Assembly (NCBI GenBank): GCA_038750655.1 | Contig: JBCDGZ010000031.1 | Location: 1 to 56,231 of the forward strand | Reading direction: 5' to 3' | DNA length: 56,231 bases | From: JBCDGZ01 sp038750655 | GTDB taxonomy: Bacteria > Bacteroidota > Bacteroidia > Chitinophagales > Saprospiraceae | Shown: positions 7,203 to 15,034 of the stretch, in pieces | How the letters are laid out: the number at the start of each line of letters is the position of its first letter | Position numbering within the stretch: position 1 is the stretch's first letter | Program-made: the position numbers and the translations under genes | Notes under the pieces: model-generated | Database searches by the model: none | What the model saw: the letters and a program-made list of their open reading frames with translations, nothing else | What the model was told of the DNA's origin: nothing

Positions 7203-8399
7203 TTAAAGATCCCTACGAATCCCCATATGCCATTCAATATACTTGGCCACATGATAGCGGAAGGCCCGGATGTTGACCCCGACGAATAAGTCCCGGGTAT
7301 AGTGGTATTTGACGCCGAGGCGCTGGTAGTAGCGCGGGTATTGGTCCTCGGTTCCGGTGCGGATGACTTCGTAGCCGAGGTGCAGTACGACGGCCAGCGG
7401 CCCTTCGGTCCATTCCATACCGCCGAAGAGGGAGAAGCCGGTGCGCTTAGCCAGGGAGACGGGGCCTTTTCGGGGCTGTAGGGTAGATAGATCGGGATGG
7501 GCGTCGGCGGTGCCGTCGTAGTTGAGTTCGAAGCCGCTGCTGAGCTTGAGGCGCGGGCGCAGCTGGCGATTGAAGCCGATGGTAAGGTTGGCCATCATAT
7601 AGCGGAGGCCGTAGGTCTCGGTGGGAGCGGCAGGATCGTTGTAGTTGAAATCGACCTGGCGGATGCCGTAGGCGATATAGCCGTAGATTTCATTCTTGCG
7701 GCGAAAGACGGCCTGCCGAGGGGCGCTGTGGCTCCACTCGGGCTCTGCAAGCAAGAGGCGAAGCCCCAGCGAGCTAGCGATGACATTGATGCCCTTCTGG
7801 GGCAGTCGGGAATTGCCGTTAGAGTAATGTATCCAGCCAAAGCCCGTTTCGATGGAAAGCAATTTATTGAGTTGTATGGCAACGGTGGAGCCAATTTCAA
7901 TATAACTATTGATGTCAGAACCGATGATGTTGGCCTCTGTTGCCGAGCGAATCTGTTGTTTTTCCCAATCCCAGGAAGCGCCAAAGCCAAACTTGTATTG
8001 CCAATTCCACCTTCTGGTCCGCACCGCAAAGCCGCGATAGAATCCGTAAAGGGCCCAGGGCCCGCCGATTCTAAAAGGCCCCTGAAATTGAAGGCGCGAT
8101 AAACCAATACCGTAGATAGGAAACTTCGCTACGCTCTCCCAGGCCTGCCGCCCCTGGCTCTGTACGCCGACTTCAAGGGCATAGAGGTAGCTGCGATCGA
8201 GGGAGTAGGTCTGTCCTTCGGGAGAAACAAGCTGATGCTCTACCCCGCGCTTGAGCAGGCTACCGGAATAGACCGTGCTGCTCAGGCTCAGGGATTTCCA
8301 AAAGGGGCGCTTGGGAGTAGCCTCCTGAGCAGTTGATAAAAAGGGTAGTAAAAATAGAATCGTTAGAATTCTGAATTTAAGTGTACTGATTGTATTCAT
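7203..8399 (-). CDS. PagL-like lipid A deacylase (outer-membrane barrel)
   Basis: I chose the ATG at 8399 because a typical signal peptide begins there (ILTILFLLPFLSTAQ); the 53 codons open upstream look non-coding. The 398-residue product alternates aromatic and polar residues as in an outer-membrane beta barrel. It carries 'WIHYSNGNSRLPQKGIN' at about residues 189-205, the acyloxyacyl hydrolase/PagL active-site segment with candidate catalytic His191 and Ser193. PagL enzymes remove the 3-O-acyl chain of lipid A at the outer leaflet. This protein is longer than classical PagL (about 150-190 residues) because a second barrel-like half follows the active site, as in several Bacteroidota relatives. 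It is a lone gene. Confidence 0.75.
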   Translation of the reverse strand: MNTISTLKFRILTILFLLPFLSTAQEATPKRPFWKSLSLSSTVYSGSLLKRGVEHQLVSPEGQTYSLDRSYLYALEVGVQSQGRQAWESVAKFPIYGIGLSRLQFQGPFRIGGPWALYGFYRGFAVRTRRWNWQYKFGFGASWDWEKQQIRSATEANIIGSDINSYIEIGSTVAIQLNKLLSIETGFGWIHYSNGNSRLPQKGINVIASSLGLRLLLAEPEWSHSAPRQAVFRRKNEIYGYIAYGIRQVDFNYNDPAAPTETYGLRYMMANLTIGFNRQLRPRLKLSSGFELNYDGTADAHPDLSTLQPRKGPVSLAKRTGFSLFGGMEWTEGPLAVVLHLGYEVIRTGTEDQYPRYYQRLGVKYHYTRDLFVGVNIRAFRYHVAKYIEWHMGIRRDL

Positions 8400-8582
8400 A
8401 ATAGTCTTCAATCGATTAAGCTTTGCCACGATCATCGCCACATCGACGGGTACAAGTTTCTGTGCTAAGACGCTAAAAAGTTCAATAATATTAATGATTG
8501 TGATGAGATGCAAGCCTTTTTTGCAAATAGACTGCTTCGATCTAGTATCCTGTACCATTTATTGGCCCCTATCCCCCAGTCA

Positions 8583-8614
8583 TTTGAAAACATTAAGAAT
8601 TCCTCCTACATTTA
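8583..8614 (+). promoter_or_regulatory. Promoter of the SulP gene (TTTG-N20-TACATTTA)
   Basis: TTTG at 8583-8586, a spacer of exactly 20 bases, and TACATTTA at 8607-8614 match the Bacteroidota promoter consensus with one mismatch in the -7 element. Transcription would start near 8621, about 70 bases before the ATG at 8694. Confidence 0.6.
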
Positions 8615-8693
8615 TGATACATTGCTAAACCCATAACGCTAAGTTACCAATAGATCAAATAGAGGGCCTACTCTTGAGGCAGCTAAAGAACAT

Positions 8694-10445
8694 ATGAATT
8701 GGAAAAATCTTATCCCAGCTGCCGAATGGCTCCCCGGCTATTCCAGATCGCTTCTCAGAAAGGACTTGTTGGCTGGCCTCACTGTAGGGGTCATGCTGGT
8801 CCCTCAAGGTATGGCCTACGCTATGCTGGCTGGTATGCCACCGATATACGGGCTATACGGTGGCTTGGTGCCCTTGTTTCTGTATGGCTTACTGGGGACT
8901 TCCCGGCAGCTGTCCGTCGGCCCGGTGGCGATCTCCTCTCTTTTGATCTTGGCGGGCATCAGCAAGCTGGCGGAGCCAGGTAGCCAGGAATATGTGGAAT
9001 TGGTGATTTTGACGGGCTTAATGGTTGGCATTTTACAAACCCTGCTGGGCCTATTCAAAGTAGGTGCGCTGGTCAATTTACTGTCTCACCCCGTCATCAT
9101 TGGCTTCACCTCTGCCGCCGCCGTCATCATTGCCATCAATCAATTGACCTATCTTTTTGGGATGCCTATCCCCCGTTTCGAGCATAGCTATGAAACCCTT
9201 TATTACGCCTGTATGCATCTGTCTGACATCCATTGGCCGACCTTCTTGATCTGCATCAGTGCTATTTTGATCATTCTTCTTCTCCGCAAAATTAGTCGAG
9301 CCATTCCCAGCGCGCTGCTTGTCACCGTACTGAGCATTATAATCGTTCACTTTTTCCGCCTCGACACCTACGGCGTCGACATTGTCGGCAAAGTCCCCGA
9401 AGGCCTGCCCGCCCTGGCCGCGCCCCACTTCCAGAGCAGTGACCTCCTCGCCATCATACCCACCGTACTTACCGTTGGCATCATGGGCATCGTAGAATCC
9501 ATCAGCATCGCCCGCGTCCTGGAGTCCAAAAACAAAGATTGCAATATCCGTCCCAACGCCGAGCTGATCGCCCTCGGGCTCTCCAAAATCGGCGGGGCCT
9601 TTTTTCAAGCCATTCCCACCTCTGGCAGCTTCACCCGCTCCGCAGTCAACAACGACAATGGGGCCAAAACAGGCATGTCCTCCATCATCACCGCCCTCCT
9701 CACCGGGCTGACCCTCATCTTTCTGACGCCCCTCTTCTATGCCCTCCCCAAAGCCGCCCTGGCCGCCATCATCCTCGTTGCCGTCATCGGCCTGTTCAAT
9801 GTCAAAGAAGCCCGCCACCTCTGGCACCTCCACCGCCAGGATTTCTTCATGATGCTCGCCACCTTCGTCGCCACCCTGGCCCTGGGCATCGAAAAAGGCG
9901 TCATCATCGGGGTCCTCCTCTCCCTGGCCATGATCATCTACCGGACCTCCCAAACCCACTTCGCCGTCCTTGGCCGCTTGCCCAACTCCAACTATTACCG
10001 CAATGTCGAACGCTTCAAAGAGGCGGTTCGCCACGACGGCATCCTCGTCCTGCGCTTCGATGCCCAGCTCTTTTTCGGCAACATCAACCACTTCAAAGAC
10101 ACCCTCATGGATCAGGTGGAGCAACAGCCATCACCGGTAGACATCTTCATCCTCGACGCCTCCAACATCAACGACATCGACTCCAGCGGGCTAGACACCT
10201 TGGAAGAAGTGGCCCAATGGCTGCACCTGAAGGGCATTCATTTTAGCCTGGCGGGCGCCATCGGCCCGGTGCGGGATTTACTCTACAAGTCCGGGTTAAT
10301 GCAAAAAATTGGGCAGGAAAATCAATTTTTGTATGTCCACGAAGCGGTGCAGTATCATTTAATGAAGAGTAGGGAGGAGAATAATTGGGATGCGAATGCG
10401 GTGCAGACCAATTTGGGGAAAGAAAAGAAGCCTTTAAAAAAGTAA
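8694..10445 (+). CDS. SulP family anion transporter with STAS domain
   Basis: The 583-residue protein has the SulP (SLC26) transmembrane domain: the 'GLTVGVMLVPQGMAYAMLAG' signature near residue 28, then about 12-14 membrane segments to about residue 425. A cytosolic STAS domain covers about residues 445-555, with 'LDASNINDIDSSGLDTLEEV', where the DSSG serine corresponds to the phosphorylatable serine of anti-sigma-factor antagonists. SulP proteins carry sulfate, bicarbonate or other anions, often with Na+ or H+; no adjacent carbonic anhydrase or sulfate assimilation gene points to the substrate. The ATG at 8694 is preceded by a good promoter. The gene ends 3 bp before the stop of the convergent vapC. 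Confidence 0.9.
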   Translation: MNWKNLIPAAEWLPGYSRSLLRKDLLAGLTVGVMLVPQGMAYAMLAGMPPIYGLYGGLVPLFLYGLLGTSRQLSVGPVAISSLLILAGISKLAEPGSQEYVELVILTGLMVGILQTLLGLFKVGALVNLLSHPVIIGFTSAAAVIIAINQLTYLFGMPIPRFEHSYETLYYACMHLSDIHWPTFLICISAILIILLLRKISRAIPSALLVTVLSIIIVHFFRLDTYGVDIVGKVPEGLPALAAPHFQSSDLLAIIPTVLTVGIMGIVESISIARVLESKNKDCNIRPNAELIALGLSKIGGAFFQAIPTSGSFTRSAVNNDNGAKTGMSSIITALLTGLTLIFLTPLFYALPKAALAAIILVAVIGLFNVKEARHLWHLHRQDFFMMLATFVATLALGIEKGVIIGVLLSLAMIIYRTSQTHFAVLGRLPNSNYYRNVERFKEAVRHDGILVLRFDAQLFFGNINHFKDTLMDQVEQQPSPVDIFILDASNINDIDSSGLDTLEEVAQWLHLKGIHFSLAGAIGPVRDLLYKSGLMQKIGQENQFLYVHEAVQYHLMKSREENNWDANAVQTNLGKEKKPLKK

Positions 10446-10448
10446 AAA

Positions 10449-10898
10449 TTACCTGACCAATTCTATCAGTACTAATTCGAGAAACTGTCCATCCAGGTGT
10501 GAAAAATCTTTATCTGTTGTCATCAATTTAGCATTCGTTACAGATGCTGTTGAGGCTATCCAAAGATCATTTTTACCCATATTCCGGGCAGTAGTACCAA
10601 GGGGTTTTGCGCTAAGTTTTCCCTGACTAAATGCATCAATTTCGCCGTATCTTACCAGAACGTCCTTAGCGTTAATATCTGTAATGACGCATTTACGATA
10701 GAACTTTTCGACCGCCTTCTTTCGCTTCTCTCCCCAGTTGTTTCGATGAGCTAAGGAATTGATCTCCCCTATACTCACCACAGAAATGACTGGAATATTA
10801 GCAGTTCCAAAAGGATTATAATGCTCATCGATAAAAGCTTTGGTTTTTTGATCCCGCAGGTAGATGAGAATAATGTTGGTATCAAGAAGAAATTTCAT
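10449..10898 (-). CDS. vapC: PIN-domain toxin, VapC family
   Basis: The 149-residue protein is a complete PIN domain: FLLDTNI with Asp6, GEIN with Glu45, the MGKNDLWIA motif with Asp111, and MTTDKDF with Asp129 and Asp131. These acidic residues bind the metal used for RNA cleavage. VapC toxins cut tRNA or rRNA when not bound by their antitoxin. The ATG follows directly after the stop codon of the upstream 91-residue ORF (no gap), the usual antitoxin-toxin order with translational coupling. The pair is likely a stabilising or stress module; the exact RNA target cannot be read from sequence. Confidence 0.88.
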   Translation of the reverse strand: MKFLLDTNIILIYLRDQKTKAFIDEHYNPFGTANIPVISVVSIGEINSLAHRNNWGEKRKKAVEKFYRKCVITDINAKDVLVRYGEIDAFSQGKLSAKPLGTTARNMGKNDLWIASTASVTNAKLMTTDKDFSHLDGQFLELVLIELVR

Positions 10899-11174
10899 TT
10901 ATTTGAGCATTGCCAGTAAGTCCTCGATAGGCTCTTGAATATTTGCCTCTGCGATAATGTCATCTAGTTCTTCTTGAGTTGTAGGGGAAAAACCCTGCTC
11001 CTTTGCTAGCTCTTCAATGTTCAGTGTATCCTTGATGGGCTTAGCCAGCGCGAGTAGGCTACTATTGTCTTCACTGAGTTCTTGAAGCAGCGTTTCTAAT
11101 TTACTGATGAGAACTTCATTGTCCAATCCAGTAATTTTTTTGATAAGATTATATTTTCGGACATCTAAAGTCAT
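10899..11174 (-). CDS. Putative antitoxin partner of the adjacent VapC
   Basis: This 91-residue acidic helical protein lies immediately upstream of vapC, its TAA abutting the toxin's ATG. I cannot recognise a canonical VapB AbrB, RHH or Phd/YefM DNA-binding domain: the N-terminal half (VRKYNLIKKITGLDNEVLIS) is helical, and the C-terminal half (EELDDIIAEANIQEPIEDLL) is acidic and could wrap around the PIN domain. Short proteins of this kind are often annotated as antitoxins next to PIN toxins in Bacteroidota. The role is inferred from position, size and charge; whether it binds its own promoter is unclear. Confidence 0.7.
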   Translation of the reverse strand: MTLDVRKYNLIKKITGLDNEVLISKLETLLQELSEDNSSLLALAKPIKDTLNIEELAKEQGFSPTTQEELDDIIAEANIQEPIEDLLAMLK

Positions 11175-11254
11175 TAGACAGGTTTATTTACCTCAATTTA
11201 CAAAAAAACAGTTTCATCTTCTACCCTATATCTGAAATGTATTTTGAAAACGGC

Positions 11255-11770
11255 TTATTTTCCCAAATAATCCCAACGAATAACAGAAAAATCCTCTAAC
11301 TCCTCAACCACTACCGTGCAAATCTGTCTCAACTGTGCATGACTCAACAACTGCACCTCCACAGCCCTCTCTTCTAATAGCATCAAGCAATCCTTCAGCA
11401 ACCGAACAGCGATGGGTCGCTCCGGCCGCTCGCTGACGTAGTAGCCAGCAATGGCATCGATGAGCGAGAAGTGAGTGGGGTCAAACTCGTACTGATAGAG
11501 GGAGCAGGAGCGGATACGGGCTTCCCAGTCTTGGGGGACCAGGAGCAGTGCTTTTTTGTTTTTTAAGGGTTCGAGAGCGATGTAGGGGGCTAATGGAGTG
11601 AGGTCTTCTGTACCAATGCAGATGCGGGGGCAGTTGCGGGGAAAGAGGTAGTTGTGGACCTTGGCCTCACTGATGGCCCAAACGTAGGGGCGATAGTTCC
11701 ATATCTTTTTGGAGGGACGGGGAATGAAGTGCTGGATATTGGCTTCTTCGCTAAGGTGATATAATTTCAA
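11255..11770 (-). CDS. DUF6886 family protein (TTG start)
   Basis: The 171-residue product begins KLYHLSEEANIQHFIPRP and continues with YVWAISEAKVHNYLFPRNC and CPRICIG, the pattern I associate with DUF6886 proteins, which start with LYH(V/L)SEE. Function is unknown; the N-terminal YHLSEE resembles ADP-ribosyltransferase-like folds, but that is speculative. The only in-frame start that keeps the conserved first residues is TTG at 11770-11768, so it is probably translated from a non-ATG codon. A single transcription unit with no partner. Confidence 0.65.
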   Translation of the reverse strand: MKLYHLSEEANIQHFIPRPSKKIWNYRPYVWAISEAKVHNYLFPRNCPRICIGTEDLTPLAPYIALEPLKNKKALLLVPQDWEARIRSCSLYQYEFDPTHFSLIDAIAGYYVSERPERPIAVRLLKDCLMLLEERAVEVQLLSHAQLRQICTVVVEELEDFSVIRWDYLGK

Positions 11771-11862
11771 GGAATGCTGTTTTGAATTTAAATGTGGTGT
11801 TTCGAGGTCTCCAAAAGCAAATGCAATCGAACTTGGCAGTGATGTGAGCTGTTATAGCAATG

Positions 11863-11877
11863 TAACGTATTACGTTA
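11863..11877 (+). promoter_or_regulatory. 15-bp perfect palindrome upstream of the YqaE gene
   Basis: TAACGTA-T-TACGTTA is a perfect inverted repeat lying 22 bases before the ATG at 11900. A second, 11-bp palindrome, TTCAA-A-TTGAA, occupies 11883-11893. Position and symmetry fit a repressor operator in the leader; the regulator is unknown. Confidence 0.4.
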
Positions 11878-11899
11878 ATGAATTCAAATTGAACCCAAA

Positions 11900-12073
11900 A
11901 TGTCTAATGTATCCACTAACCAGCTGATACTTATTCTCATCGCCATTTTTATTCCCCCACTAGCAGTATTTCTGAATAAGGGGCTTGAAAAAGAATTCTG
12001 GATTACCTTGATCCTAACGTTTTTCTTCTTCGTTCCGGGAATGCTCTATGCTATTTACGTGATTTTGAATTAA
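11900..12073 (+). CDS. YqaE/Pmp3-type small membrane protein
   Basis: A 57-residue protein starts at an ATG at 11900 and ends with TAA at 12071-12073. Its two membrane segments carry the Pmp3/YqaE hallmarks: 'LIAIFIPPLAVFLNKG', then FWITLILTFFFFVPGMLYAIYVI. In other organisms this family sits in the cytoplasmic membrane and affects membrane potential and salt or cold tolerance; the molecular activity is not settled. The usual Gly-Trp of the second segment is replaced by Phe-Phe here. Palindromes just upstream suggest regulation. It runs divergently from the DUF6886 gene and convergently with the acetyltransferase gene. Confidence 0.85.
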   Translation: MSNVSTNQLILILIAIFIPPLAVFLNKGLEKEFWITLILTFFFFVPGMLYAIYVILN

Positions 12074-12092
12074 ATATAAGCTCGAAAGCAGA

Positions 12093-12548
12093 TCAGCCGT
12101 GAAGTGCTTTGCTGAAGCAGAAGCTGGTCTTCACTCCTTCATACTGCCCATAATTATCGATAATGGTGTAGCCTCTTTTTTTGTAGAGGCTGATGGCCTC
12201 GGGCTGATTAATCCCGGTTTCGAGGACGCAAGATTGGAATTGCAGCTCGCTGGCCCAGGCCTCTAGAGCACTTAAAATCTGAGAGGCGAAGCCCTGCCCG
12301 CGATACCCCTCGCGCACATACATCCGCTTAACTTCCATGCGCTTTGCATCAAAATGCTTGATGGCCCCACAGCCCACCGCCTGCCCCTCCCAATAAGCCA
12401 CTATCGCATATTTGATGCGGTCGATCTTATTGTATTGAGCGTAAAAAGCATGGTCCTTCCCATCGCGGATTTTCAAATCCGCATCCAGCAATTTCACCAA
12501 TTGGACGAAATCGGGGTTTTCAGCGTCCGTTCTATACAGTTCAAGCAT
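12093..12548 (-). CDS. GNAT family N-acetyltransferase
   Basis: The 151-residue protein is a single GNAT domain. Motif A is 'VKRMYVREGYRGQGFASQIL' at about residues 74-93, with the acetyl-CoA pyrophosphate-binding YRGQGFA loop; motif B follows with LETGINQPEAISLYKKRGY near residues 113-131. It transfers an acetyl group from acetyl-CoA to an amine; the substrate cannot be inferred, but the compact domain and GCGAIK segment resemble small-molecule acetyltransferases. It stands alone, ending 19 bases from the convergent YqaE gene. Confidence 0.88.
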   Translation of the reverse strand: MLELYRTDAENPDFVQLVKLLDADLKIRDGKDHAFYAQYNKIDRIKYAIVAYWEGQAVGCGAIKHFDAKRMEVKRMYVREGYRGQGFASQILSALEAWASELQFQSCVLETGINQPEAISLYKKRGYTIIDNYGQYEGVKTSFCFSKALHG

Positions 12549-12656
12549 TAGCGATTACATTGACTATTGTTCTTAAATGGTCGACGATCAGGGAAATATT
12601 GCCTGCTTCGGTTTTCCTATTTTAAAGGTAAGATTTGCGGTGGATTTTCTAATGCC

Positions 12657-13403
12657 TTACCCCAATAAATCCAGAATTCTGTAAGCGTTAGATTTAAGTT
12701 CTTCCAGGCTTTTGAGGAGGTCAACTTCTTTAATGGCACTAAAAAACTGGTCAACCGGACGGTGTCGGATGATGCGGCCTTCTTTCAAAAAGATAATCTC
12801 ATCGGCAATGTCTATGGCATCGAAAATATCGTGTGTAATGAAAATCATCGAAATGCCCAATTTTTTAACTATCCACTGGACTTCTTTACGCAAATCTGAT
12901 TTCAGATCGGTATCGAGGTTACTGAAGGGCTCGTCGAGTAAAAGTAAGTTGGGTTGTGTGGCCAGCGTACGCGCCAGTGCCACCCGCTGCTGCTGCCCCC
13001 CGCTCAGCTCCGAAGGGTAGCGCCCGGCGAAGCCTTCCATCTTGATCAGCCGGAGCTGTTCTTCTACCCGTTCCTTTTTACCCTCCTTAAGTCCAAAGGC
13101 AATATTTTGTCCTACAGTAAGGTGTGGGAATAAGGCATAATCCTGAAAAACCAAGCCCACATTCCGCTTTTGGGGAGACCTAATCTGCTGATCATCCGTA
13201 ACGAGTTGCTGGTTGATTTTAATCCACCCGCTCTCTGGGCGTTCCAAGCCAGCAATCAAGCGAATCAGTGTCGTCTTCCCACTACCGCTCTCCCCGACCA
13301 CCGCACAAATCCGGCCCTGCTGCAAACTAAAGTTGCAGTCCGACAAGACATACTTCTTGCCATCAAAGGTCTTAGACAGGTCGTGTATTTCCAGTATTTT
13401 CAT
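12657..13403 (-). CDS. Ferric-iron ABC importer, ATP-binding subunit
   Basis: With the ATG at 13403 the protein has 248 residues and shows Walker A GESGSGKT (37-44), Q-loop VFQDYALFPH, signature LSGGQQQR (133-140), Walker B LLLLDEP with Glu158, and switch His191. It is closest in style to FbpC/AfuC. It overlaps the end of the permease gene by 32 bp, so the two are translationally coupled. It energises iron uptake at the inner membrane. It is shorter than classical FbpC (about 350 residues) because the C-terminal TOBE-like regulatory domain is missing. This is the last gene of the operon fbpA-like, fbpB-like, fbpC-like. Confidence 0.88.
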   Translation of the reverse strand: MKILEIHDLSKTFDGKKYVLSDCNFSLQQGRICAVVGESGSGKTTLIRLIAGLERPESGWIKINQQLVTDDQQIRSPQKRNVGLVFQDYALFPHLTVGQNIAFGLKEGKKERVEEQLRLIKMEGFAGRYPSELSGGQQQRVALARTLATQPNLLLLDEPFSNLDTDLKSDLRKEVQWIVKKLGISMIFITHDIFDAIDIADEIIFLKEGRIIRHRPVDQFFSAIKEVDLLKSLEELKSNAYRILDLLG

Positions 13404-15027
13404 CCCTAACAAGTTTACGATTATTCAGCACAATGATCAACCCACCAATGAGCAGAATCAACAACAGCGCAGGCAGCGAAGACTCTGCCACCAGCTCATC
13501 ATCTGCGTACGCATAGGCCGTCACCGCCAGCGTATCTAAATCGTAGGGTTTTAGAATCAAGGTCAGCGGCAGCTCCTTTAGCACATCGATAAAAACCAGC
13601 AAGAGGGCGCTGATCAGCGTGCTGCGGAGCAAGGGCAGGTCAACCTTCACTAGTGTTTTCAACCGCCCCATCCCCAATAAGTAGGAAGCTTCTGAGAGTT
13701 TTTTGCCAACCTTTAGGGTGTTGGCTTCGATGGGATTGTAGGCAACGGCCAAGAAGCGAAATACATAAGCATAGACCAAAACGATGCTGCTGCCGTAAAA
13801 CAAATACCCGATTTGCAGCTGAAAGTTGCGACTAAAAAAATCAATGATCGTCTGACTACTACTAATGACTCCGATGCCAATGATCGCCCCCGGAATGACG
13901 TAGCCAATCGTCGAGAGGCGAGCGAAGCTGCGCAGTCCCCGAATGTTATTCCATCGGGCGCAGTAAATGATGGCCAGGGCGGTCAATACGATGAGTAGGG
14001 CCGCGGCAATGGCTACACCAAAGCTCTGTAAAGCTGTCCACAGTAGGCGAAGGCGAAATATGGATGGGTAAGTCAGCATCGCCCAGTAAAGGAGCTGAGC
14101 GAGGGGAAGGAGAAAGCCAAAAAGAACGGGCAGGGCCACAATCAAGGGATAAAACAGCCGCTTATAGCCCGTCAATGGCACCCTGACGGACTGCCTCGAT
14201 GGCGCAGTATCTAGTTTAACGGTATAAGATTTTCGCCCCCTCAGCCATCGAGAAAGGCTGATGAGCCCCAACACCAAAACGACTAACAATCCAGATAGAT
14301 AGATGGCCGAAGGCAGGTCTTCCAGGGCCGTCCAGGTCCGAAATATTCCGGTGGTGAAAGTATTGATACCATAGTACTTGGCCGCACCATAGTCGTTGAG
14401 TACTTCCATGAAAACCAGGAAAAGGCCCCCGATCAGGGCCGGAAGCGCCAGCGGCAGGGCGACCGAAAAGAAGTACCGTCGGCTGGAAGCCCCCAGCAGA
14501 AAAGCCGTATCCCGAATGGTAGTCGGTAAGCTCTGAAACAGGGTCCGGGTTCCGGCATAGATATAAGGGAAAAGAGAGAGGCTCAATACCCAGATTAAGC
14601 CGTAGAGGTTCATCAGCTCGATTTTCTTGATTGAAATCCCCAGCCAATTTAAGCCGTTGATCAGCGTACCGCCGTTGCCCAATAGCCCAACGTAGGCATA
14701 AGCGAGGATGTAGGAGGGAATGGCCAGCGGCAAAAAGAGCAACCACTCAAGGAGTCGACGGCCGGTGAAGTCGTATTTGCTGACAATCCAGGCGGTGCTC
14801 ACACCGATCGTGCTGCTCAACAAGCCCGTACCGATAATGAGGACCACCGAGTTGAAGATGTAGTCCAGTAAAAAATAGGCAACGATGTGCTCCCACATCT
14901 CCCCCGCTCCATCGAACAAGTTGAGGGCGATGGAAAAGAGCGGAATAGAAATAAATAAACCAATGGCCACTAAAAGGAGCGACCATTGGTTGAAGTCTCT
15001 TCGAAAATGATTAATCTTAATCGGCAT
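13372..15027 (-). CDS. Ferric-iron ABC importer, fused permease subunit
   Basis: The 551-residue membrane protein consists of two homologous permease halves of six segments each. Each half carries an EAA loop for the ATPase: 'IRDTAFLLGASSRRYFFSVALP' (trimmed: AFLLGASSRRYFFSVALP) near residue 170 and ASYLLGMGRLKTLVKVDLP near residue 450. This fused double permease is typical of FbpB/AfuB iron(III) importers. It starts 7 bases after the stop of the binding-protein gene and overlaps the ATPase gene at its end. It moves ferric iron from the periplasm to the cytosol. Confidence 0.88.
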   Translation of the reverse strand: MPIKINHFRRDFNQWSLLLVAIGLFISIPLFSIALNLFDGAGEMWEHIVAYFLLDYIFNSVVLIIGTGLLSSTIGVSTAWIVSKYDFTGRRLLEWLLFLPLAIPSYILAYAYVGLLGNGGTLINGLNWLGISIKKIELMNLYGLIWVLSLSLFPYIYAGTRTLFQSLPTTIRDTAFLLGASSRRYFFSVALPLALPALIGGLFLVFMEVLNDYGAAKYYGINTFTTGIFRTWTALEDLPSAIYLSGLLVVLVLGLISLSRWLRGRKSYTVKLDTAPSRQSVRVPLTGYKRLFYPLIVALPVLFGFLLPLAQLLYWAMLTYPSIFRLRLLWTALQSFGVAIAAALLIVLTALAIIYCARWNNIRGLRSFARLSTIGYVIPGAIIGIGVISSSQTIIDFFSRNFQLQIGYLFYGSSIVLVYAYVFRFLAVAYNPIEANTLKVGKKLSEASYLLGMGRLKTLVKVDLPLLRSTLISALLLVFIDVLKELPLTLILKPYDLDTLAVTAYAYADDELVAESSLPALLLILLIGGLIIVLNNRKLVRDENTGNTRPV

Positions 15028-15034
15028 TCAAAAC

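Noticed and set aside
8400..8558. Extended N-terminus of the PagL-like protein
   Set aside because: The 53 upstream codons are not signal-like, whereas a textbook signal peptide begins at 8399.
9078..10124. Long open frame (348 codons) on the minus strand inside the SulP gene
   Set aside because: It is the codon-bias shadow of a GC-rich gene; the product is dominated by Gly/Asp/Glu repeats with no domain, while SulP on the other strand is unambiguous.
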